Position numbers and translations under genes: made by a program. Below the pieces are notes generated by a model. The model was given only the letters and a program-made list of their open reading frames with translations, was not told the DNA's origin and made no database searches. Source: an uncultured Clostridia bacterium (GTDB taxonomy: Bacteria; Bacillota; Clostridia; TANB77; RGIG9151). Taken from it: a stretch of DNA of 7,127 nt. The stretch spans positions 1 through 7,127 of the forward strand of contig CAKSUD010000074.1 of NCBI GenBank assembly GCA_934500865.1. Direction: 5' to 3'. Position 1 is the stretch's first letter. Each line of letters starts with the position of its first letter. Positions 1 to 5,905 of the stretch are shown piece by piece.

Positions 1-339
1 GTAGGTTATGCGGATTGCTCCGCTGAAAGAGTCGACATCCCATTTTTTCATGTACTTTGCTTCTTCATTGATTAGCTGAACGGCTGATTCTGGAAGCTCA
101 ATGTCGGAGCTAACGTTGAAATTTCCGTTGTCGTCGCATACTACCTCATATCTCGTTGTGACAGTATGAGTGTAATTAAGACAGTGGCTGATATTTATAG
201 CGAGAACAAGAGCTACGATACAACTAATCCCGCCAGCCATAAGTATGCCAGCGCCTATCCAATACCCGAAGTCGTCTGCGAAGAAGACAGTACGCAAGCC
301 AAAGAATATTAAAGTAATCCCCAAAACTAAAAAACGCAT
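1..339 (-). CDS. Two-helix membrane protein of unknown function, N-terminal part
   Basis: I do not recognise this gene. Reading leftward from ATG at 339-337, the frame stays open for 113 codons to the window edge, so the C-terminus is missing. The protein begins MRFLVLGITLIFFGLR, a hydrophobic stretch. After a short polar turn (FADDFGY) comes a second hydrophobic segment around residues 25-47 (WIGAGILMAGGISCIVALVL). A polar domain of at least 65 residues follows. Two N-terminal membrane helices with a soluble domain are likely. The DNA is richer in G+C than the cassette to the right (27 of the first 60 bases), which suggests a different origin. The start is uncertain. A strong AGGAGGG lies 18 bases upstream, too far for ATG 339, and it is well placed for ATG 353, whose frame stops after eight codons. 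A one-base shift in a run of six T would join the two frames. Confidence 0.6.
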   Translation of the reverse strand, partial: MRFLVLGITLIFFGLRTVFFADDFGYWIGAGILMAGGISCIVALVLAINISHCLNYTHTVTTRYEVVCDDNGNFNVSSDIELPESAVQLINEEAKYMKKWDVDSFSGAIRITY

Positions 340-353
340 AAAAGGATAATCAT
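327..353 (-). other. Eight-codon ORF overlapping the start of the membrane protein gene
   Basis: An ATG at 353-351 sits four bases after an excellent AGGAGGG and reads MIILLCVF before a TAG at 329-327. It overlaps the ATG at 339 in another frame. It may be a leader peptide that couples translation to the main gene. It may also be the true N-terminus of that gene, separated by a -1 shift at the T6 run (329-334 on the plus strand, as A6). Joined by such a shift, it reads on into LVLGITLIFFGLR, which makes a continuous hydrophobic helix. The sequence alone does not decide between a leader, a programmed slip, a mutation and a sequencing error. Confidence 0.35.
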
Positions 354-357
354 ACGT

Positions 358-364
358 CCCTCCT
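358..364 (-). promoter_or_regulatory. Strong Shine-Dalgarno site AGGAGGG
   Basis: On the minus strand AGGAGGG lies at 364-358. Its spacing is four bases to ATG 353 and 18 bases to ATG 339. The site therefore favours the short ORF start over the long ORF start, which is the reason for doubting the simple start of the membrane protein gene. Confidence 0.6.
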
Positions 365-408
365 AAAAAAAATAAATAGAAGTATTTAATACTATAAAGT
401 ATACATAA

Positions 409-437
409 ATTATACCATGCAATTTACATAAAGTCAA
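409..437 (-). promoter_or_regulatory. Sigma-A promoter for the leftward membrane protein gene
   Basis: On the minus strand TTGACT (437-432) and a perfect TATAAT (414-409) are separated by 17 bases. A TG one base before the -10 makes it an extended -10 element. Transcription would start near 402, giving a leader of roughly 60 bases before the gene at 339. The promoter lies immediately beside the plus-strand coding remnant that begins near 443. Confidence 0.75.
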
Positions 438-442
438 CAGAA

Positions 443-574
443 CTGTTTTGTACTGTTACTGTATTCCCGGATGACAACAAAAAATATCTTATAACAGACC
501 TAGGAAAAGAAATTGATGAGAATGAAAAACTTATATCTAATCATATAAAGTGTATCGGATATGAGGTAATGTAA
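443..574 (+). pseudogene. 3' remnant of a small unknown gene
   Basis: An open frame of 43 codons plus TAA reads with ordinary protein composition: FPDDNKKYLITDLGKEIDEN near the start and HIKCIGYEVM at the end. The stop codon abuts the hairpin terminator, as expected for a genuine gene end. There is no ATG, GTG or TTG start with a ribosome binding site. The frame runs back without a recognisable coding pattern into the opposing promoter at 409-437 and meets a TAA near 395. I read it as the C-terminal end of a gene whose front was lost, probably when the sequence on the left was joined. I do not recognise the family. An alternative is chance coding-like sequence in a 3' region. Confidence 0.4.
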
Positions 575-634
575 AAAACTAAACTATTTATAACCTTTGT
601 TAATTCACAATGTTATAAATAGTTTAGTTTTTTA
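572..634. terminator. Long bidirectional hairpin terminator
   Basis: Arms 572-594 and 612-634 are perfect inverse complements over 23 bases, with a 17-base loop that can itself pair (TTGT 597-600 with ACAA 607-610). The stem is almost entirely A+T, with a run of A on the left and a run of T on the right, so it can end transcription in both directions. It separates the remnant gene on the left from the cassette promoter on the right and would insulate the cassette from upstream read-through. Confidence 0.75.
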
Positions 635-658
635 AAATACGAATTGCTACAGAAAAAG

Positions 659-687
659 TTGACATAAAAAAGAAGACGTGATAAAAT
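659..687 (+). promoter_or_regulatory. Strong promoter of the sulfation cassette
   Basis: A perfect -35 TTGACA (659-664) is followed after 17 bases by TAAAAT (682-687). TG at 679-680 gives an extended -10. The predicted transcript starts near 694 and leaves a short leader of about 30 bases before the first gene. No operator, riboswitch-like fold or further terminator is visible between the promoter and the gene, so expression may be constitutive or controlled by a regulator encoded elsewhere. Confidence 0.8.
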
Positions 688-723
688 GAAAAAGGATTAA
701 AAATACACTAGGGGGTGGATTAT

Positions 724-1536
724 ATGAGCAATAGTTTTTTAGTACTTAGTCATCACAGATCAGGTTCTAATTTCTTATGTAATTTGCTATGTGCCAATAA
801 AGAAGTTGTATGCATAAATGAGCCATTATCTATGCATACAACTTTTTTTTATGAAAATGATTTAATAGATTGGCAGGCAAATGAATATGACAGTGAATTT
901 TTGCACAAGTCATTAAGGCAATTTCCAGAGCTTACAGGGTATTTAAAGGAGCTGAGATCATATTTAATTGAAGATTCAAATGCTAAAAGGGCAGTTGGTT
1001 TTAAAGAAACTTTACTTTTTGAGAAGTTGCCTTGGTTTAAAGAGTTTATGCCAGAGATCAAAATAATTTATTTGGTGAGAGATCCGCGTGCTGTTATAAA
1101 CTCAGTAATGCGTAACGATATGTATAAAATTTGGAACTATGATGTTACGGTAAAGAGATATCTTGAAGTAAATAACCCTGAAATAAAGATATCTACTCCA
1201 ATTGAATTAGCTACATGGAGTTGGAAAATAAGAAACAATTTGTTTAACAGATACAAAAAATTATTTGACTATAAAATAGTAAGACTTGAAGATATAGTTA
1301 ATGATCCTCAAGAAGAAACAAGCAAAATGATGTCTTTTCTTAATAAGGGGTTATCTGATGAACAAGTTGCTTTTTTATCTAAAGTATATGTGGAGGATAA
1401 AAAGGGTAAGGCATTTTCAGTATTTACTTCAAAGGATAGGGTATTAAACGACTGGAAGGGTAGGGTGAGTATTGAAGATGAAAAGTATATTAGACGAATC
1501 CTGTGTAATGAAATGGAAGAATACAGATACATATAA
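724..1536 (+). CDS. PAPS-dependent sulfotransferase
   Basis: This protein of 270 residues should transfer a sulfuryl group from PAPS to an unknown acceptor, leaving PAP. Near the N-terminus SHHRSGSNFL (9-18) is the 5'-phosphosulfate-binding loop. The segment IIYLVRDPRAVINSVM (114-129) is the 3'-phosphate-binding motif with the conserved Arg and Ser. The C-terminal DWKGRVS (243-249) followed by a helical end matches the closing segment of the Sulfotransfer families. No signal peptide or membrane helix is seen, so it is probably cytoplasmic, where PAPS is made. ATG 724 is chosen because AGGGGGTGG (710-718) lies five bases upstream. A GTG at 715 is in frame but falls inside that site. It is the first gene after the promoter, and genes for PAPS synthesis follow in the same unit. 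The family is secure. The substrate (glycan, lipid, peptide or small molecule) cannot be told. In design it resembles NodH or RaxST beside their PAPS genes. Confidence 0.88.
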   Translation: MSNSFLVLSHHRSGSNFLCNLLCANKEVVCINEPLSMHTTFFYENDLIDWQANEYDSEFLHKSLRQFPELTGYLKELRSYLIEDSNAKRAVGFKETLLFEKLPWFKEFMPEIKIIYLVRDPRAVINSVMRNDMYKIWNYDVTVKRYLEVNNPEIKISTPIELATWSWKIRNNLFNRYKKLFDYKIVRLEDIVNDPQEETSKMMSFLNKGLSDEQVAFLSKVYVEDKKGKAFSVFTSKDRVLNDWKGRVSIEDEKYIRRILCNEMEEYRYI

Positions 1537-2239
1537 AGTGTTAAAGCAAAAAATCATTTCGAATGTAGTACTTGTAACTGAGGAAATCATAGACAAATAT
1601 GGTGCCAGGGAGATTTCTCCCTTTTATATATCAAAGAGCTTATTTACAAATCAAGAACTTGTAGATATCCTAAACTTATTTAATTTACGTAGTATTAAGG
1701 GAGGCTCTTATATAATAATAAATGAATATAATAAATCGTTACCAATTAAGTGGAATGAAATAAAGCAACAATATGTTGTGAGTAACGAATATAAAGAACA
1801 TCCGGTTACAGGGATATCTTGGGAGGGAGCATGCTTTATTGCTAAATTATTTGATGCAAGACTCCCATACGAAAAAGAGTGGGAAATAGCGGCTACTTCT
1901 GGAAATAGTAATTATATGTATTCTTGGGGAAATGAAGAACCCAATAGTACACTAAGTAATTATGAAGAAAATGTAGGAAGTACATCTAAGGTAAACTCAT
2001 ATCCGCCAAATGGATTAGGAATATATGATATGTGTGGCAATGTTGATGAATGGTGTTTAGATGGCATGAGAATAGATGAAAATACTTTATCTAAATATGA
2101 AAAAGTAGTAAAAGGGGGGTGTTGGTACAAATCGTCTGATAATATGATATGTAGTTCCAAAAGGAGTAGATGGTCAAAAATAGGAGCGACAGGTATTGGA
2201 TTTAGAATGGTTTTTGAAAGGAGTATTATGGATGAGTGA
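1478..2239 (+). CDS. SUMF1/FGE-sulfatase fold protein, probably not a canonical formylglycine-generating enzyme
   Basis: The 253-residue protein carries the marks of the FGE-sulfatase (SUMF1) domain. These are an N-terminal strand and helix (SPFYISKSLFTNQELV, 47-62), then HPVTGISWEGACFIAKLF (108-125) running into DARLPYEKEWEIAA (126-139), then GIYDMCGNVDEWC (181-193), then KGGCW (212-216) and a final GFRM (241-244). True FGEs bind copper with a Cys pair shortly after the GGS motif. Here that stretch is GGCWYKSSDNMICSSKR, so the pair is not in its usual place. The domain may have another reaction or a binding role. No DinB-type iron domain of the EgtB kind is attached. The start at 1478 follows a GGTGA-type site (1464-1468) and overlaps the sulfotransferase by 59 bases. 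ATG 1508 and GTG 1538 are alternatives without clear sites. Position two in a sulfation operon suggests it works with the sulfotransferase or its acceptor. That role is inference. Confidence 0.75.
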   Translation: MKSILDESCVMKWKNTDTYKVLKQKIISNVVLVTEEIIDKYGAREISPFYISKSLFTNQELVDILNLFNLRSIKGGSYIIINEYNKSLPIKWNEIKQQYVVSNEYKEHPVTGISWEGACFIAKLFDARLPYEKEWEIAATSGNSNYMYSWGNEEPNSTLSNYEENVGSTSKVNSYPPNGLGIYDMCGNVDEWCLDGMRIDENTLSKYEKVVKGGCWYKSSDNMICSSKRSRWSKIGATGIGFRMVFERSIMDE

Positions 2240-3116
2240 AAGACTTGATAGATTAGAGGCAATTTCAATACAGATATTAAGAGAAGCATATTCAGAATAT
2301 AGTAATTTGTGTATGCTTTGGAGTATAGGTAAGGACTCAACAGTATTATTGTATTTGGCACAAAAAGCATTTTTTGGGCATATTCCTTTTCCACTAGTTC
2401 ATATTGACACACATTTCAAGATACCCGAAATGATAAAATATCGTGACGAGCTAACAAAAAAATGGCATTTGAATATGATTTACGGTGAAAATGCCGAAGC
2501 AATTAGTGCTAAGAAAACATTTCTAGATGGTAATGTATCTAGAATCGAATGTTGTAGACTATTAAAAACGGAAGCATTAAATAAAGTACTTAGTGGCGAA
2601 GGCGTTAGATACAAATATAATCATGAGAAAGAAATGTATGAGAAAGATCAAGACAATACACCTTATAATGGTGTAATATTGGGAATAAGAGCTGATGAAG
2701 AAGGGAGTCGTTCTAAGGAAAGATACTTTTCGGCCAGAGACAATAAGAATACGTGGAGTGTGGACAAGCAACCACCAGAGTTTTGGAATCAGTATAAAAC
2801 AGATTTTAAACCTGGCACACATGTTAGAATACATCCTCTTTTAGACTGGACAGAGCTTGATATATGGGAATACATAAAGCAAGAAAATATACCAACAGTT
2901 TCCCTTTATTATAATAATGGGAGCGGAAAAAGATACAGAAGTTTAGGATGTTATTGTTGCACAAGCCCAATTAATAGTAGCTCTTCAAACGTAGATGAAA
3001 TAATAGAAGAGCTAAAAAGCGGAATGCTGAAAAACATTGCAGAAAGAGCTGGAAGAGAGCAGGATAAGGATGACTGTGGTGGGCTAGAAACTCTGAGAAG
3101 AGAAGGATATATGTAG
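2232..3116 (+). CDS. cysD: Sulfate adenylyltransferase subunit 2 (ATP sulfurylase small subunit, CysD/NodP type)
   Basis: This 294-residue enzyme makes adenosine 5'-phosphosulfate (APS) from ATP and sulfate, driven by GTP hydrolysis in its CysN partner. The PP-loop is LWSIGKDSTVLL (29-40). The sequence FPLVHIDTHFKIPEM (53-67), the block GIRADEEGSRSKERYFSARD (151-170), HVRIHPLLDWTELDIWEYI (197-215) and the final RREGYM (289-294) all follow the CysD pattern. Length is near the usual 300. The related PAPS reductase CysH is excluded because its C-terminal ECGLH motif is absent and the RADEE..SR..ER block is present. GCYCCTSPI (239-247) is richer in Cys than the usual GCYPLTGAI. ATG 2232 is chosen because AAGGAG (2218-2223) lies eight bases upstream. 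The gene overlaps the SUMF1-like gene by eight bases, so translation is probably coupled. It forms a complex with the next gene product in the cytoplasm. Confidence 0.93.
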   Translation: MSERLDRLEAISIQILREAYSEYSNLCMLWSIGKDSTVLLYLAQKAFFGHIPFPLVHIDTHFKIPEMIKYRDELTKKWHLNMIYGENAEAISAKKTFLDGNVSRIECCRLLKTEALNKVLSGEGVRYKYNHEKEMYEKDQDNTPYNGVILGIRADEEGSRSKERYFSARDNKNTWSVDKQPPEFWNQYKTDFKPGTHVRIHPLLDWTELDIWEYIKQENIPTVSLYYNNGSGKRYRSLGCYCCTSPINSSSSNVDEIIEELKSGMLKNIAERAGREQDKDDCGGLETLRREGYM

Positions 3117-3131
3117 GAGTGGAGGTGGAAT

Positions 3132-4934
3132 ATGGAAGATATAAATTTGGTTACAGTAGGCCATGTAGATCATGGAAAATCTAGCATTATAGGGAGATTA
3201 CTTGTAGACACTAATTCTTTGCCAGATGGAAAAGTGGAGAATATAAAAAGAATGTGTGAAAAACAATCAAAGGTATTTGAATATGCGTATCTTTTGGATG
3301 CATTAAAAGATGAGCAAAGCCAAAGTATAACCATTGATTCTGCTAGATGCTTTTTTAAAACCAAGAATAGGAAGGTGCTTTTAAGAGATGCACCGGGGCA
3401 TTTGGAATTTTTAAAAAATATGATAACAGGTGCTTCAACTGCAGACGCAGCATTATTAGTTATTGATGTGGTAGAAGGAATGCGAGAAAATAGTAAAAGA
3501 CATAGTTATTTATTGTCAATACTCAAAATTAAACAAATAGTTGTACTTATAAATAAAATGGATTTGGTAAATTTTGATAAAAGTAGATATGATACAGTAA
3601 AGGAAGAATGTCAAAAATATTTAGATGAAATTGGAGTAAAAGTAATTACATATATACCTGTTTCGGCTCAAACAGGTGACAATATATCAAAAATAAGTAA
3701 AAGCATGGAATGGTATAAAGGAAATACACTACTTGAGATAATTGACAAGCTTACTGTAAATAAGCCAAATTATCAAATGGACTTTAGAATGCCATTGCAA
3801 GCAATATACAAGTTCTCATCGGATAATGATAACAGAAGAATATTTGCAGGAAGTGTTTTAACAGGAAAGGCGGAAGTGGGGGACAAAATAGTATTTTACC
3901 CATCTGGCAAAAGCAGTATAATAAAGACAATAGAAGAACATAATGTGTTCAATAAAAATAAAATTATGGCAGGTGAAGCTGTCGGTTTTACACTTAAGGA
4001 TGAAATATATGTAAAAAGGGGAGAAGTTGCTTGCATTGCAACGCAAAATAAGCCAATTGTTTCCGAAAATATTGTAGCAAAGATCTTTTGGCTTGGGGCA
4101 GAACCATTAAAATTCGGTAAGAGGTATTATTTAAAGTGTGGGCATAGTAAAGTAGAAACTAGATTAGTGGAAATAAATAAGCTATTTGATGCGGAAAATC
4201 TTATATCTAAATCGGATAAAAAATACGTTGAACAAAATCATATTGCAGAATGCATTCTTGCATTAAAAGAGCCAATAGCATTTGATGTGGATATTTTTGA
4301 AAATTCTAGATTTGTTATTGTAGATGATTACGAAATATCTGGTGGTGGCGTAATAATTAATACTAGTGAAAATGCTAATCGTTATGAGAATATAAAAAAC
4401 ATTGATTATTCTACTAGATGTAAACTATTAAAGCAGAAAGGGCAAGTAATATGGCTTACGGGAAGATCAGGAGCTGGAAAAACTACTATTGCAGTTGAAC
4501 TAGAAAAAAGATTGACATCAATGGGAAAATTGGTTTATAGACTGGACGGTGATTGCTTAAGAGAAGGACTAAATAAAGATCTTGGATTTTCCACTAAGGA
4601 TAGGACCGAAAACATTAGAAGATTTTCCGAAGTGGCAAAGTTGTTTGCAGATGCGGGAATTATAACAATAGTTTCTACCATTTCTCCTTTAGCATCAATA
4701 AGGAATATTACAAGAGAGATTTTGAGCAATACACAATATTGTGAAATTTATGTAAAAACATCATATGAAGAGTGTAAAAAGAGAGATCCTAAAGGATTAT
4801 ATAAAAATGCCTTTAATGGAAGTCAAGTAACAGATTATGAGGAAGACAATCAAGTGAATGTACTCGAAACTGAAAAAGTGACTTTGAATGATGAAATCGA
4901 TAAAATATTAAATTTAATAGAAATGGAGGCATAA
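3132..4934 (+). CDS. cysNC: Bifunctional sulfate adenylyltransferase subunit 1 / adenylylsulfate kinase (CysN-CysC fusion, NodQ type)
   Basis: The 600-residue fusion completes PAPS synthesis. The N-terminal GTPase (about 1-430) drives ATP sulfurylase with CysD, and the C-terminal kinase (about 435-600) phosphorylates APS to PAPS. G motifs are GHVDHGKSS (10-18), SITIDSA (65-71), DAPGH (86-90), NKMD (141-144) and SAQ (178-180). EF-Tu-like domains II and III follow. The kinase has Walker A GRSGAGKTT (444-452), LDGDCLREGLNKDLGFS (471-487), DRTENIRRFSEVAKLFADAG (490-509), SP (518-519) and RDPKGLYK (551-558). Two oddities are visible. The usual CysN pattern G-VDDGKST and ERE-GITID is here GHVDHGKSS and KDEQSQSITID. 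The kinase lid that normally reads like FTGID..YE after the RDPKGLY motif is shortened or replaced (561-575). SD GGAGGTGG (3121-3128) lies before ATG 3132, 15 bases after cysD. The order cysD-cysNC matches nodP-nodQ. Confidence 0.92.
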   Translation: MEDINLVTVGHVDHGKSSIIGRLLVDTNSLPDGKVENIKRMCEKQSKVFEYAYLLDALKDEQSQSITIDSARCFFKTKNRKVLLRDAPGHLEFLKNMITGASTADAALLVIDVVEGMRENSKRHSYLLSILKIKQIVVLINKMDLVNFDKSRYDTVKEECQKYLDEIGVKVITYIPVSAQTGDNISKISKSMEWYKGNTLLEIIDKLTVNKPNYQMDFRMPLQAIYKFSSDNDNRRIFAGSVLTGKAEVGDKIVFYPSGKSSIIKTIEEHNVFNKNKIMAGEAVGFTLKDEIYVKRGEVACIATQNKPIVSENIVAKIFWLGAEPLKFGKRYYLKCGHSKVETRLVEINKLFDAENLISKSDKKYVEQNHIAECILALKEPIAFDVDIFENSRFVIVDDYEISGGGVIINTSENANRYENIKNIDYSTRCKLLKQKGQVIWLTGRSGAGKTTIAVELEKRLTSMGKLVYRLDGDCLREGLNKDLGFSTKDRTENIRRFSEVAKLFADAGIITIVSTISPLASIRNITREILSNTQYCEIYVKTSYEECKKRDPKGLYKNAFNGSQVTDYEEDNQVNVLETEKVTLNDEIDKILNLIEMEA

Positions 4935-4935
4935 C

Positions 4936-5667
4936 ATGATAAACAAATATGTTTTGGCCGGAGGTCCGTCGTCAGGAAAAACTGCTGGGATAGAATATTT
5001 AAAAGTATCTTTGGGCGCAAAAGGATATAAAGTCTATACAATTCAAGAAACAGCTTCAGAACTTATACGCTCTGGGCTAGATAGGACTTCACCTAATTTC
5101 CCATATTATAACTATTCTTTAATGTTATACAAGGAGTTACTAATTGAAAAAAATGCAAAGCAAAACAGGGAAGATTCGATAATTTTATGTGATAGAGGAC
5201 GAATGGATGCGAAAGCATATAGGGGAGAAAAAATTTTCAATGATATTCTATCAAAATATCCAGGAACAACTGAAAAATCTATATTAGATTCATATGACGC
5301 AGTATTGTTTATGCAGTCAGTAGCGGATGGTATGGACAATTGCTATTTGAAAGATGAAATAAGAACGGAAGATATACCAGAAGCTAAGATAATTCAAAAT
5401 AAGTTGTTTGATGTATGGAAGGAACATAAAAAAATTGTGTTTGTACCAAATTGTGAAAAGCTTCAAGATAAATTGAAGATGTTAGAAATGGAAATCATTA
5501 AAGATGTGGAAAAGAGGAAAAATCAGAGCCTTACATCTGAGGAATTGATACGCTTTTCAGAAGGAATAAATATTTCAAAAGAGAAAATGTTTGAACAAGT
5601 AGAAGCTTTACTTAAATCTGTTAATCCTGAATTTGTAAGGAATGATAAAGTAACATTTGAACATTAG
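4936..5667 (+). CDS. AAA_28-like P-loop ATPase or small-molecule kinase
   Basis: This 243-residue protein opens with YVLAGGPSSGKT (5-16), a Walker A motif on the first strand. It continues with YKVYTIQETASELI (31-44) and has SIILCDRGRMDAKAY (81-95) as the second strand with a DRG signature. These are features of the AAA_28/NadR-kinase-like P-loop families, whose members are mostly uncharacterised. A later strand reads DAVLFM (121-126), and KIVFVPN (166-172) is a third. The C-terminal third is charged and helical. No membrane segment or signal is present. It probably binds ATP and may phosphorylate a small molecule or nucleotide. The substrate is not visible. It is not an APS kinase, because the DGD and RDPKGLY motifs are absent. 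GGAGG (4925-4929) precedes ATG 4936, which begins one base after the cysNC stop, so it is firmly in the operon. Confidence 0.72.
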   Translation: MINKYVLAGGPSSGKTAGIEYLKVSLGAKGYKVYTIQETASELIRSGLDRTSPNFPYYNYSLMLYKELLIEKNAKQNREDSIILCDRGRMDAKAYRGEKIFNDILSKYPGTTEKSILDSYDAVLFMQSVADGMDNCYLKDEIRTEDIPEAKIIQNKLFDVWKEHKKIVFVPNCEKLQDKLKMLEMEIIKDVEKRKNQSLTSEELIRFSEGINISKEKMFEQVEALLKSVNPEFVRNDKVTFEH

Positions 5668-5680
5668 GGAGGGATTGATT

Positions 5681-5893
5681 ATGCATCAAGAGACAATTGA
5701 TGATGTAAATGAAGTTATAAAACTTTTAGGTGATGCTGCAAATAAAATACCACAGAATGTTATCGATTTTTTTGATAATTATTCATCAAAGCCATATGTA
5801 AGAAGGCTTAAATTAGAAAAAGGATTAGAAAATCAAAATTTTTCTAAGGAAACTTGTGCAGTATTGAAGTATATTTCAGAATATTTAAAATAA
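5681..5893 (+). CDS. Small protein of unknown function (70 aa)
   Basis: I do not firmly recognise this protein. It is mostly helical and polar, without a signal peptide or membrane helix. IPQNVIDFFDNYSSKPY (23-39) and QNFSKETCAVLKYISEYL (52-69) recall short Firmicute proteins with an IP..FIDF...N segment and a closing S.ET.A.L..I...Y segment. That resemblance is from memory and does not give a function. ATG 5681 is well supported by AGGGAGGG (5666-5673) seven bases upstream. An in-frame TTG at 5657 lies upstream of that site and is unlikely. The gene sits 13 bases after the P-loop gene and 12 before the HAD gene, with strong sites on both, so it is probably translated. It could be a small subunit, an adaptor, or a target. 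Tyr36 follows Asp and Asn, but no secretion leader is present. Confidence 0.65.
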   Translation: MHQETIDDVNEVIKLLGDAANKIPQNVIDFFDNYSSKPYVRRLKLEKGLENQNFSKETCAVLKYISEYLK

Positions 5894-5905
5894 GGAGAGG
5901 ATAAT

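Noticed and set aside
572..634. Long perfect inverted repeat as a transposon end or MITE
   Set aside because: Stop codon on one side, U-tract geometry and position between genes fit a terminator. No matching repeat is seen at the other end of the cassette, and no transposase is present.
686..700. ATG AAA AAG GAT TAA mini-ORF in the cassette leader
   Set aside because: It begins inside the predicted -10 element, so its start would not be on the main transcript, and it has no ribosome binding site.
1960..2412. 150-codon open frame on the minus strand
   Set aside because: It lies wholly opposite the well-supported SUMF1-like and cysD genes, has low-complexity Leu/Ile/Ser-rich content, and has no family pattern. 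It is a shadow frame.
2232..3116. PAPS reductase (CysH) instead of CysD
   Set aside because: The GIRADEEGSRSKERYF block and C-terminal REGYM fit CysD, the CysH ECGLH motif is absent, and the next gene is its CysN partner.
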